Shown here one piece after another: positions 27,867 through 35,983 of a DNA stretch of 64,000 nt; position 1 is the first letter of the stretch, and each line of letters starts with the position of its first letter. The notes under the pieces were generated by a model, which saw nothing but the letters and a program-made list of their open reading frames with translations, was not told where the DNA came from and did no database searches. Origin of the DNA: Rhodobacteraceae bacterium HIMB11 (lineage in GTDB: Bacteria; Pseudomonadota; Alphaproteobacteria; Rhodobacterales; Rhodobacteraceae). A program made the position numbers and the translations under genes. The stretch is from contig AVDB01000002.1 in NCBI GenBank assembly GCA_000472185.1, forward strand, positions 310,001 to 374,000, written 5' to 3'.

Positions 27867-27911
27867 GTCAGACCAACCTAAACAGGGGATATACGATCTG
27901 ACTTAGGTTGG
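27867..27911 (+). promoter_or_regulatory. double inverted repeat in the leader of the LysE exporter, candidate switch
   Basis: GTCAGA (27867-27872) directly followed by CCAACCTAA (27873-27881), then 15 nt, then TCTGAC (27897-27902) directly followed by TTAGGTTGG (27903-27911). Each block is perfectly complementary to its partner: 6 bp and 9 bp. Because the order is A B A' B' without gaps, the two hairpins exclude one another. The 9-bp hairpin would cover the AGG that serves as ribosome site for the ATG at 27917. The element starts 3 nt after the stop of the winged-helix gene. Confidence 0.6.
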
Positions 27912-27916
27912 CCCAG

Positions 27917-28516
27917 ATGCTTTCAATTATGGCAAGCGGATTTGCGCTTGGCTTTTCACTTATCTTGGCGATTGGTGCGCAAAACGCCTTTGTTTTGCGC
28001 GCTGGTCTTATGCGCCGTCACGTTCTGCCGCTTGTGCTTGTGTGCGCAATTTCCGATGCGGTGTTGATTGCCGCTGGGGTCGCAGGCTTTGGTGCATTGG
28101 TTCAGAGCTATCCTGCAATCGTTGATTATTTGCGGTACTTCGGCGCGGCGTTTTTGGTGGTTTACGGTCTTCGCGCGTTTCTATCGGCCATGCGCGGTGC
28201 GTCCGCGATGGAGCGCGGGGCGGATGAAAACGATCTTTGGAAATCTATTGCCATTTGCCTGATGCTGACGTGGTTGAACCCACATGTCTATCTGGACACA
28301 GTTGTTTTGGTTGGTTCGTTGGCGGCGCAATCTGCGGACCCTTGGGTCTTTGGTACGGGTGCCATCAGTGCAAGTTTCGTCTTCTTTTTCTCATTGGGAT
28401 ACGGTGCGCGATTCCTGTCACCTGTGTTTCAAAATCCGCGTGCATGGCAAATATTAGATATTGTGATCGCCTTGGTCATGTGGTCAATCGCATATGGCCT
28501 TCTATTTGGGATGTAG
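27917..28516 (+). CDS. LysE/ArgO family amino-acid exporter
   Basis: 199 residues with six hydrophobic helices. GFSLILAIGAQNAFVLRAGL is the N-terminal LysE signature and LTWLNPHVYLDTVVL is the second conserved loop. ArgO/LysE proteins export basic amino acids through the inner membrane. The ATG at 27917 gives a start right at the first helix; a TTG at 27908 lies inside the leader repeat. The upstream winged-helix gene and the leader element suggest regulation. It is followed after 12 nt by an EamA gene. Confidence 0.83.
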   Translation: MLSIMASGFALGFSLILAIGAQNAFVLRAGLMRRHVLPLVLVCAISDAVLIAAGVAGFGALVQSYPAIVDYLRYFGAAFLVVYGLRAFLSAMRGASAMERGADENDLWKSIAICLMLTWLNPHVYLDTVVLVGSLAAQSADPWVFGTGAISASFVFFFSLGYGARFLSPVFQNPRAWQILDIVIALVMWSIAYGLLFGM

Positions 28517-28528
28517 AAGGGGAATTTC

Positions 28529-29446
28529 GTGACGACACCAACAGACATATCACCCCCCAAAAACCCCCTGATCGGTGTGGGTTGGATGATCATAACGGGC
28601 CTCCTGTTCGTAGGGGTGACGGCGCTGGTTAAATTGGCGGGTACTCGTATTCCTGCGGCTGAATCCGCGTTTTTGCGCTATGTCTTGGGTTTGGTTTTCT
28701 TGTTCCCGATGATCCCCGCCATGCGCCGCTCTGGCGGGTTGAACGGGTTGGGTCCGATTTTTGCATTTCGCGGCGTTGTCCACACAATCGCGGTGACCCT
28801 TTGGTTTTATGCCATGGCCCGCATCCCAATTGCGGATGTAACGGCTATGAATTACCTCTCGCCTGTTTATGTGACTTTGGGTGCGGCGCTTTTCCTGGGT
28901 GAAACGCTTGCCATGCGCCGTTTGGTGGCGGTTTTTGGGGCTCTGGTCGGGGCGATGATTATCCTGCGCCCAGGGTTCAGAGAGGTCAGTGACGGGCACA
29001 TCGCCATGTTGGCAACTGCTGTGTTCATGGCCAGTTCCTATTTGACGGCCAAACACCTTAGCGGGAAAACAAGCGCGGTGATGGTGGTTGTGATGTTGTC
29101 GATCACCACGTCCATCGGGCTTGCACCATTGGCATGGGCGGTATGGGTGCCGCCCACGCAAGAAGAAGTGTTGATTTTATTCGCGGTCTCCGCCCTTGCG
29201 ACAGCGGGACATTATACCATGACGCTGGCCTTTGCGGCAGCCCCCGTCAGCGTGACGCAACCCGTCGCATTCCTACAATTGATTTGGGCTGTGTCGATTG
29301 GGGCCGTCTTTTTTGGTGAACCAATTGATCCCTTCGTCATTGCGGGGGGGCTGATTATTGTCGGATCGATCAGTTATATGAGCTGGCGTGAAGCGGTTCA
29401 AAAACGAAAAGAGATTACGCCCCATGCCACAGCACCAAAAACTTGA
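28529..29446 (+). CDS. EamA/DMT family transporter
   Basis: 305 residues from a GTG at 28529 with AGGGG upstream. Ten hydrophobic helices in two EamA halves; AMNYLSPVYVTLGAALFLGE closes the first half and FLQLIWAVSIGAVFFGEP the second, both normal for the family. The C-terminus is a short basic tail. The substrate is unknown. It follows the LysE exporter and may share its transcript. Confidence 0.85.
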   Translation: MTTPTDISPPKNPLIGVGWMIITGLLFVGVTALVKLAGTRIPAAESAFLRYVLGLVFLFPMIPAMRRSGGLNGLGPIFAFRGVVHTIAVTLWFYAMARIPIADVTAMNYLSPVYVTLGAALFLGETLAMRRLVAVFGALVGAMIILRPGFREVSDGHIAMLATAVFMASSYLTAKHLSGKTSAVMVVVMLSITTSIGLAPLAWAVWVPPTQEEVLILFAVSALATAGHYTMTLAFAAAPVSVTQPVAFLQLIWAVSIGAVFFGEPIDPFVIAGGLIIVGSISYMSWREAVQKRKEITPHATAPKT

Positions 29447-29511
29447 GTCCACTCCCTGTTTTTGCGGGTCATTCGCCTAATATCTATTGGAAATCAGACG
29501 TGTAATAATTC

Positions 29512-30129
29512 ATGCTTACTATTGATCATATCGTCCTAAGTTCAACCGATCTTACACGCGATGCAGCCGCATTGGAAGAACGCCTTGGTGTGCCCCTGTC
29601 TGAGGGTGGGAAACATGCGCTTTTTGGAACCCATAACAAACTGTTGCGTTTGGGGGATCTTTATCTGGAACTGATTGCGATTGATCCTGATGCACCAAAA
29701 CCAGAACGTGCGCGTTGGTTTGCGCTGGATGATTTTTCAGGTGACATGCGCCTGACGAATTGGGTCATGGCCACGGAAAAACCCAGTCGCGTGATTGGAA
29801 AAACCCTGATGGGCACCGGCGAATTGATCACCGTGTCGCGGGGGGATTTGACATGGCAGATCACCGTCCCAAAATCGGGTAAACTGCCGTTGGATGGATT
29901 TGCACCTGCTATCATTGATTGGATGGGGGCAACAACCCCGACAGAACGTTTGCCCGATGTTGGCTGCAAGTTGGAAAAATTTGTTGTCTCGCACCCGCAT
30001 GCAATTTCCTTGCGTTCGTTTCTAAGCCCGCTACATTCGGATCCGCGCGTGGATGTGCGCGGATCGGAGGTGCCATCATTTCATGCGACGCTGAAAACCC
30101 CCAAAGGAACAGTCACACTAACATCGTGA
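29512..30129 (+). CDS. VOC/glyoxalase-like domain protein
   Basis: 205 residues beginning MLTIDHIVLSSTDLTRDAAA, then RLGVPLSEGGKHALFGTHNK and DLYLELIAIDP, the arrangement of the Glyoxalase_3 branch of the VOC superfamily. His6 and Glu in the LYLELIA strand are possible metal ligands. The reaction is not known. The stop overlaps the GTG of the acetyltransferase gene, so the two are coupled. Confidence 0.75.
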   Translation: MLTIDHIVLSSTDLTRDAAALEERLGVPLSEGGKHALFGTHNKLLRLGDLYLELIAIDPDAPKPERARWFALDDFSGDMRLTNWVMATEKPSRVIGKTLMGTGELITVSRGDLTWQITVPKSGKLPLDGFAPAIIDWMGATTPTERLPDVGCKLEKFVVSHPHAISLRSFLSPLHSDPRVDVRGSEVPSFHATLKTPKGTVTLTS

Positions 30130-30611
30130 TCCGTGATGCTGCGCCTGGTGATGCCCCTGCGGTTGCCAACATTTGGAACCATTACATCCGCGACACCTTG
30201 GTGACGTTTAATTTTGCTGAAAAATCTGAGACGGATGTGGCCGCTGATATCACTGCGCGACAGGCGCAGGGGCATGGGTTTTTCGTGGCGCAAAGTGATG
30301 CGGGCATTGTCGGCTTTGCCACCTACGGGCAATTTCGCGGTGGCGTGGGATATGCGCATACCATGGAACATACTGTGCAATTACACCCCCATCATTTTGG
30401 CGGCGGGGTCGGGCGGGCGATTATGCTGCACACATTAGAACACGCCAAAGCCCACGGGGCTCATTCAATGTTTGCAGGCGTCAGTTCGGGGAACCCCGCG
30501 GGCGTGCAGTTTCATGAACGTCTGGGGTTTGAAAAAGTCACGACCTTGCGCGAAGTGGGGCGCAAATTTGATCAATGGCTTGATCTGGTGTTGATGCAGA
30601 AAATGCTTTAG
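30126..30611 (+). CDS. GNAT N-acetyltransferase (phosphinothricin acetyltransferase-like)
   Basis: 161 residues from the GTG at 30126, which overlaps the VOC stop (GTGA). IRDAAPGDAPAVANIWNHYI at the start, GYAHTMEHTVQLHPHHFGGG and GVGRAIMLHTLEHAKAHGA (acetyl-CoA loop) and the late NPAGVQFHERLGFEKV are typical of the phosphinothricin/methionine-sulfoximine acetyltransferase group. The open frame upstream of 30126 is a shadow of the VOC gene. The likely substrate is an amino acid or analogue with a free amine. Confidence 0.82.
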   Translation: MIRDAAPGDAPAVANIWNHYIRDTLVTFNFAEKSETDVAADITARQAQGHGFFVAQSDAGIVGFATYGQFRGGVGYAHTMEHTVQLHPHHFGGGVGRAIMLHTLEHAKAHGAHSMFAGVSSGNPAGVQFHERLGFEKVTTLREVGRKFDQWLDLVLMQKML

Positions 30612-30635
30612 GCTGAGGGGAATTAGGATGCACCC

Positions 30636-31316
30636 ATGTCAATTTGGAAACGAATATCAGACGCACTAGCCGCCCTTGCACAAGGCGAGGGGCTGTCGGC
30701 GGTTTTTGAAAAACTACGCACGCCCCCTGAACGCACGATTGGTTTTACGATTGCGGTCATCGCACTGGGCGCAAAAATGGCCAAAGCGGATGGATTGGTC
30801 ACGCGAGATGAGGTGACAGCGTTTCGTCAGGTATTTCACATTCCTGCCTCAGAAACCCAAAATGCAGCACGGGTGTTTGATTTGGCACGCAAGGATGTTG
30901 CGGGATTTGATCTCTATGCTGCGCGTATTCGCGACATGTTTGGGGCAGGGCATCAAGCCTTGGTCGATCTGTTAGAAGGGTTGTTTTACATCGCGGTTGC
31001 CGATGGCAGGTATCATCCGAATGAAAACGTGTTTTTGGAAGAGGTGGCACGGATTTTTGGCGTTCAATCGCGCGATTTCGTCAATATGCGCGCGCGCTTT
31101 GTTCCCGATGAAAACCCAGATCCCTATTGCGTTTTGGGGGTTGATCCCACTGCGGACGCGGAAACTGTGCGTCAGGCCTGGCGCGCCTTGGTCCGGGAAT
31201 ATCATCCTGATCGGATGATTGCCCGTGGCGTTCCGGAAGAGGCGATGAAACTGGCAGAAAAACGTCTTATTCAGGCCAACTGGGCCTATGAGGAAATCCT
31301 TAATACCCATAGGTAG
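30636..31316 (+). CDS. DjlA-like protein with TerB and C-terminal J domain
   Basis: 226 residues. Residues 30-140 form a helical TerB-like domain (AKMAKADGLVTRDEVTAF and AVADGRYHPNENVFLEEV with acidic metal-type loops). Residues 162-226 are a J domain with YCVLGVDPTADAETVRQAWR and the catalytic YHPDR. It should stimulate DnaK. No membrane anchor is seen, unlike E. coli DjlA. It is followed after 6 nt by a decayed endonuclease gene. Confidence 0.85.
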   Translation: MSIWKRISDALAALAQGEGLSAVFEKLRTPPERTIGFTIAVIALGAKMAKADGLVTRDEVTAFRQVFHIPASETQNAARVFDLARKDVAGFDLYAARIRDMFGAGHQALVDLLEGLFYIAVADGRYHPNENVFLEEVARIFGVQSRDFVNMRARFVPDENPDPYCVLGVDPTADAETVRQAWRALVREYHPDRMIARGVPEEAMKLAEKRLIQANWAYEEILNTHR

Positions 31317-31322
31317 GCCCAA

Positions 31323-32099
31323 ATGCGCATCGCAACCTATAATGTTGAGTGGTTTGATGCCCTGTTTGATCGCAATGCTAATCCGCTGATCGATCACAAT
31401 TGGTCCTAACGCTATAACGTGACACGCGCGGATCAATGGCATGCGGCGGGACAGGTGATGCGTACAATCGATGCTGATTGCATCTTGGTGGTCGAGGCCC
31501 CCAATCACAAAACAGGGCGCAGCACAGTTGATATGCTGGAACGGTTTGCGGGTGAATTTGGGCTGCGCGCTGCGCAGGCCGCGCTGGGGTTTACAAATGA
31601 CACGCAACAGGAATTGGCGTTCCTATATGATCCGCACCGCTGTTCGATCAGGCATGTGCCCATGTCCGCGCCTGATTTCCCGCGATTTGATGGCACCTAT
31701 TCCATTGACCTGGATGTGGATGCGGTTACCGATCCGATCCGATTTTCCAAACCCCCATTTGAAGCAGAATTGATGTGCCACGACGGGCGTCGCATCACAT
31801 TGATCGGTGCGCATCTGAAATCCAAGGCCCCCCATGGCGCCAGGTCCAAGGACGAGGCGATGCTGATCTCAATCGCCAATCGCCGTAAACAATTGGCCCA
31901 AGCGCCATGGATCAGAGGGCGCGTGGATCAGGTTTTGGATATTTGTGCCGAGGTGATCGTTCTGGGGGATTTGAATGATGGTCCCGGGCTGGATGTTTAT
32001 GAAGAGTTATTCGCGCGTTCGTCTGTTGAAATTATCATGGGGCAATCACAGGGGCCCGAAAAGCAATTGTTTGATCCCCGTGCGATGCAAATGATCTAA
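31323..32099 (+). pseudogene. decayed endonuclease/exonuclease/phosphatase family gene
   Basis: The frame starts MRIATYNVEWFDALFD at 31323, a normal EEP-fold start (TYNVEW with the metal Asn). It meets an in-frame TAA at 31407-31409 after 28 codons. Reading resumes in the same frame with RYNVTRADQWHAAG, then ILVVEAPNHKTGRS (metal Glu), LIGAHLKSKAP and VIVLGDLNDGPG (catalytic residues) up to the stop at 32097. The family normally continues another 60-80 residues. Thus the gene has a nonsense change and a shortened 3' end. A GTG at 31419 could yield a shorter product lacking the first strand with the Asn, so it would probably be inactive. Confidence 0.75.
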
Positions 32100-32491
32100 A
32101 AGACGGGTTGACCCGTGCAGGGCTGGATCAGCCTGATGGCGCAGATAAGCTTTATGCGGGTGAAGGCAATGACGTTCTGCATATCGCCACGGATGATGTG
32201 GCCCTTGGCGGGGGTGGTGAGGACGAAATTAACGTCCACATCAGCCAATTTGTTTCGGGCAAACCCGTTCCATTGATTGCAGATTTCGAACTGACTGAGG
32301 ATAAGATTGTCACCACCCATGATCCTGCTGTAATGAGCAATACAACAAACACCTATACCTCTGTTGAAAATGGGTTGTTGGTAAACGTGGGCGGTGTTTC
32401 GGTCCTGAAGCTTGAGGGCAGCCACACCGAGGCACAAGTTTCGTCACGTGTCAGTATTGTTGAAGAAAACTCTACACTAGTAACAACCTAG
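32100..32491 (+). pseudogene. fragment of an RTX-type calcium-binding protein
   Basis: About 128 codons in another frame than the endonuclease, beginning near GLTRAGLDQPDGADKLYAGE, followed by GNDVLHIATDDVALGGGGED, an RTX nonapeptide-like block (GGxGxDxxx). It continues with an RTX-associated C-terminal part (VPLIADFELTEDKIV). There is no start codon with a ribosome site; the first possible start is TTG at 32108. It looks like the 3' end of a larger gene joined to the endonuclease remnant. It ends 20 nt inside the 3' end of the convergent ppx gene. Confidence 0.6.
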
Positions 32492-34013
32492 AGCTCGCAT
32501 TCAACGTTGATGCAAGTGAACCCAAACGTGAGGCGCAGACCTCTCCAAAGAGGTCTGCATTTTTTTGACTAAGTTCCAAAACCAATTCACGGGTCGTTTC
32601 ATTCCAGTTTAGGGCGGCACGTTTTTTGTTATCTTTCACCCACAACATCGCACCAATGCGCATCGCCTTGCCCAGTATTTCGGCCTGTTCAATTTGCGTG
32701 TCACTGAGCAGTGGGAACAAATCGGAATAGGGCGACCCTTTGCGTTTGTTGCGATAGCGGTGCAGCAGCGAAACGCCCAAAAACACACGTTCCCAATGTT
32801 TTAATCCACCCAAATTCGAACGCGTAGCTGTTTCAAAACACAGATTTGCGCGAAAATCGGGATGGGCGCGCCAACTGACATCATGCAACAGGCAGGCGGC
32901 GCGAATGATGCGCTGGAAATCCTCTTCCGCATCCGCGAAGAGAGGGGTGACAAATTCATAAAGGCGATCGCCAAAGCCAGGAACGCGCGCGTCCTTTTCT
33001 TCGACAAACCGACAGGCCGCCAACAGTGGATCGGCCGCGCGCATGTCATCGGGCATGACTTCATACAGCATGCCTTCGCGAATGCCGTAACTGGAAATCG
33101 CAATGTCGGCGGGTTTGAATTCCTTTAACAGACGATGCAAAACCTCGGCCGCATAGGGGACCAGCGCCATCCGATTTTCTGAAACACCGCAGGCCACGCG
33201 CAGCTCTGCGTGATCCTCATTCGCTAGATAATCAATGGTTTCGTGCACAGATGTGCTGTCCATGCGGTATTCGTGCAAAACATGAAGCGGATAGCCCCGC
33301 CGATGCATATCGATGCGCGCCAATGTCCGCCATGATCCCCCAACCAGAAACAGGCGATTGTGCTGCGGACCCATTTGTTTGGCCAACTCTTTGACGGCGG
33401 TTTTGATGGCCTTGGCGCGCGCCTCAGCACCCCCTTTGATTTCCTTTAGTTGCAGTGGTCCAAGATCAGAGGTGGTGCGTTTCCCAACGATCCCACCCGA
33501 AATTTCCGCCAGCTCCATCGACGATCCGCCAATATCGCAGACCAAACCATAGGATCCGGGCCAGCCCAACAACACGCCTTGGGCAGAGAGGCGGGCCTCT
33601 TCCTCGCCATTGACGATTGTGATGTGTTGGCCTGTTTGGTTCAAAACATCGAGGCAAAATTCCTCGCCATCTTCTGCGTCTCGGACCGCGGCGGTTGCGA
33701 CGGCGGTTAATTTTGGAACCTCCATTGCGCGCGCCATTTGCACAAATCGTGCAATTGCGGCCAATGCGCGTCTGCGCCCCTCTGGGTTTAGGATACCTGT
33801 TTCTGACAGGCCCGCACCCAATTCACACATAACCTTTTCGTTGTAAAAATAGGCAGGTGAACGCGCAGCCCCATCAAAAACCACCATCCGAACGGAGTTT
33901 GATCCGACATCAATCACACCCACTTTGGACAATTCTGCATGGGGATCAGAACGATAGATAGACCCATCAAATGGGGTCCATCGGCGGGATGCTTGATGCG
34001 GGCGTGAGGACAT
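32472..34013 (-). CDS. ppx: Ppx/GppA family exopolyphosphatase
   Basis: 513 residues. The N-terminal ASKHA core has VGVIDVGSNSVRMVVFDG (phosphate loop), TAAVRDAEDGEEF and LVCDIGGSSMELAEI (second phosphate loop). The C-terminal half is the HD-like helical domain (residues 320-500, with HDVSWRAHPDFR). The protein removes phosphate from polyphosphate or pppGpp. In related bacteria a polyphosphate kinase gene usually stands between hdaA and ppx; here only 57 nt separate them and ppk is missing. Confidence 0.88.
   Translation of the reverse strand: MSSRPHQASRRWTPFDGSIYRSDPHAELSKVGVIDVGSNSVRMVVFDGAARSPAYFYNEKVMCELGAGLSETGILNPEGRRRALAAIARFVQMARAMEVPKLTAVATAAVRDAEDGEEFCLDVLNQTGQHITIVNGEEEARLSAQGVLLGWPGSYGLVCDIGGSSMELAEISGGIVGKRTTSDLGPLQLKEIKGGAEARAKAIKTAVKELAKQMGPQHNRLFLVGGSWRTLARIDMHRRGYPLHVLHEYRMDSTSVHETIDYLANEDHAELRVACGVSENRMALVPYAAEVLHRLLKEFKPADIAISSYGIREGMLYEVMPDDMRAADPLLAACRFVEEKDARVPGFGDRLYEFVTPLFADAEEDFQRIIRAACLLHDVSWRAHPDFRANLCFETATRSNLGGLKHWERVFLGVSLLHRYRNKRKGSPYSDLFPLLSDTQIEQAEILGKAMRIGAMLWVKDNKKRAALNWNETTRELVLELSQKNADLFGEVCASRLGSLASTLNASSRLLLV
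32535..32566 (+). terminator. plus-strand terminator lying inside the ppx coding region
   Basis: GCAGACCTCT, a CCAA loop and AGAGGTCTGC form a perfect 10-bp stem, then A and a run of seven T. It stands 44 nt after the RTX fragment and would stop plus-strand transcripts, while the same DNA codes for Ala-Asp-Leu-Phe-Gly-Glu-Val of Ppx on the minus strand. Confidence 0.8.
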
Positions 34014-34070
34014 CTGCAGCGCTTTCGTTTTTTCTTGGTTTTAAAACATGCAAATGGCGTGATGCAACAC

Positions 34071-34748
34071 TTAAGCCGTGATCAGATCGTCAATTATGGA
34101 TGCGACAAAACTGCGCGTGATCGCGCGTTTGCGCGACAGGGCCGCGCGATCAATATGATCCACTGCATTTTGCGCTGCATCATAGGACCGCTCTAACCGC
34201 AGTAACAAATAGGGGAATACGTCAGGGGGCGGGAATAACTGACGATCTGCGAATAATTTGGCAAGCAGTGCCTGAAACAACATATCATCAGGCGGGTCCA
34301 AACGCGCCGTGCGTGTTCCATTCAGGCGGGACGCCAAATCCGGCAGTGCGCAGGTCCATGTGGCCACATCGCCGGTTCCTGTCATCAACAATGCATTGCC
34401 ATTGGCCAAACACAGGTTGTGAATATGAAACAGTGTCGCTTCGCGTGATGTGTCACCCAACAGTGTTGGGATATCATCAATCACCAAATCATGTGCTGCG
34501 TATTCTTCGACCGATTGGTCGGTTATATCGGTGGCCGCAATGACGCGGGTGCCGCGTTGATTGGCCCAGACATTGGCCAAATGCGTTTTCCCCGATCCTT
34601 TCGGCCCAACAAGCAGATGTTTGTTTTGCGGCCAATTTTCGCAATCTTCGATCATAGCAAGCGCCAAGGCATTGCTATTGGCGATGAAAAAATCACCACG
34701 CTCCAACGCGGGGCGCGTTGGCAAATCAAAGGTCAATTGCTCGGACAT
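34071..34748 (-). CDS. hdaA: DnaA-like replication regulator HdaA
   Basis: 225 residues with LLVGPKGSGKTHLANVWA (Walker A) at about 45-62, the Walker B-type LVIDDIP at about 88-94, and DnaA-family helices, but without the DNA-binding domain IV of DnaA. This is the alphaproteobacterial Hda homologue, which stimulates ATP hydrolysis on DnaA after initiation with the beta clamp. The N-terminal MSEQLTFDLPT carries QLTFDLP, the clamp-binding motif. It is 9 nt downstream of the AI-2E transporter gene. Confidence 0.9.
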   Translation of the reverse strand: MSEQLTFDLPTRPALERGDFFIANSNALALAMIEDCENWPQNKHLLVGPKGSGKTHLANVWANQRGTRVIAATDITDQSVEEYAAHDLVIDDIPTLLGDTSREATLFHIHNLCLANGNALLMTGTGDVATWTCALPDLASRLNGTRTARLDPPDDMLFQALLAKLFADRQLFPPPDVFPYLLLRLERSYDAAQNAVDHIDRAALSRKRAITRSFVASIIDDLITA

Positions 34749-34757
34749 AGATGCCTC

Positions 34758-35855
34758 TTATTCTTTTCCGCTAAGCCCGCGGTAAAGTCGGCTGTCTAGA
34801 TACTGTGCTGTGACAAAGCGCGCAAGTACCCCAAGCGTCGCGGCCAGTGGAACGGCAATTAACATACCGATAAATCCAAAGAGCGCGCCAAACACACTAA
34901 GCGCCAGCAAAAGCCAAACGGGGTGCAACCCAACGGAATTGCCGACAAGTTTTGGGGTCAGGTAATTCCCCTCAATCATCTGACCTGCGAAAAAGATACC
35001 CGCCACAATCGCAAGGGATGACCAATCCCCCCAAAATTGAAACAGCCCTAGCCCAAGGGCCAAGGCCCCCCCGACCAACGCGCCCACGTAGGGAATGAAT
35101 GTGACCAGACCCGCAACCAAGCCAACGACGAGGCCAAAGTTCAACCCAACCGCCATCAGTGTAACGGCGTAATAAATCCCAAGGATTAAACACACGCTTC
35201 CCATTCCACGCACAAATGCAGATAGGGTTGCATCAATTTCACCTGCAAGGCGGCGTACTACAGGGGCATGATCGCGTGGGAGCAGATCATTAATGCGCGC
35301 AATCATATTGTCCCAGTCCAGCAATAGATAAACTGCAACAATTGGTGCAATAACGAACAGCATGGCGATGTTTACGATGGACCCTGCTGATGTCATTAAG
35401 GCTCCAAACAATTGCGATCCGAAGTTTTGGAAAAATGCGGCCGCACGATTGCCAATGAATTCACCCAACTTCCGCATGGCCTCAACCAGATCAAATTGTT
35501 CGGCCAGTCGCGCGGGCAGGATTGAACGGATTGAACTTTCAATGGATGCGACACGCTCTGCATCAATAGTCAGGTTTAAGAGGCCTTGGATTTGGTTTGA
35601 TAGGACCACAATCGCTAATAAAACGGCAGGCAGGATGATTAACAGCAATCCGATAAATATAATAGCGGTGGCCGATATGCGAGTGAATCCTGCGGCCTCT
35701 AATCGGTCGGCCACAGGGTCAAGGAAATAGGCAATTGCCGCCCCCAACACGAAGGGGAGCAAGATATTTCCCAAATACCACAACATCAGTGCCAGGATGA
35801 TCGCACCGATCCCCCAATATTTCGCCTGTTTTTCAATCGGTAGTGCCATATTCAA
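34758..35855 (-). CDS. AI-2E/PerM family transporter
   Basis: 365 residues with about eight hydrophobic helices. YLLLDWDNMIARINDLLPRD in the middle and the late LVGLVAGLVTFIPYVGALVG, then GNYLTPKLVGNSVGLHP, are family motifs. AI-2E family members include TqsA (autoinducer-2 export) and Na+/H+ antiporters; the role of this copy is unknown. It is followed closely by hdaA on the same strand, an order common in Rhodobacteraceae. It diverges from proS with 128 nt between the starts. Confidence 0.87.
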   Translation of the reverse strand: MNMALPIEKQAKYWGIGAIILALMLWYLGNILLPFVLGAAIAYFLDPVADRLEAAGFTRISATAIIFIGLLLIILPAVLLAIVVLSNQIQGLLNLTIDAERVASIESSIRSILPARLAEQFDLVEAMRKLGEFIGNRAAAFFQNFGSQLFGALMTSAGSIVNIAMLFVIAPIVAVYLLLDWDNMIARINDLLPRDHAPVVRRLAGEIDATLSAFVRGMGSVCLILGIYYAVTLMAVGLNFGLVVGLVAGLVTFIPYVGALVGGALALGLGLFQFWGDWSSLAIVAGIFFAGQMIEGNYLTPKLVGNSVGLHPVWLLLALSVFGALFGFIGMLIAVPLAATLGVLARFVTAQYLDSRLYRGLSGKE

Positions 35856-35983
35856 TCCCTTATTTCCCCTAACATCGGAAAGTGTTGCCTCTGATTCAAG
35901 GGGGAAAGCGCGCCTTGGGCTTGTGTGGGGTCATTTCGCCCGCTAAGGAGAGGCAAGAAAACAACAAACCTATGGGGTTAATC

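Noticed and set aside
27867-27911. H-type pseudoknot formed by both stems together
   Set aside because: The loops between stems would have zero length on both crossing sides, which cannot span 6-bp and 9-bp helices. Mutually exclusive hairpins or a DNA operator fit better.
31419-32099. Functional short endonuclease starting at GTG 31419
   Set aside because: It would lack the first strand with the TYNVEW metal-binding Asn that the family needs; the upstream frame clearly belongs to the same gene.
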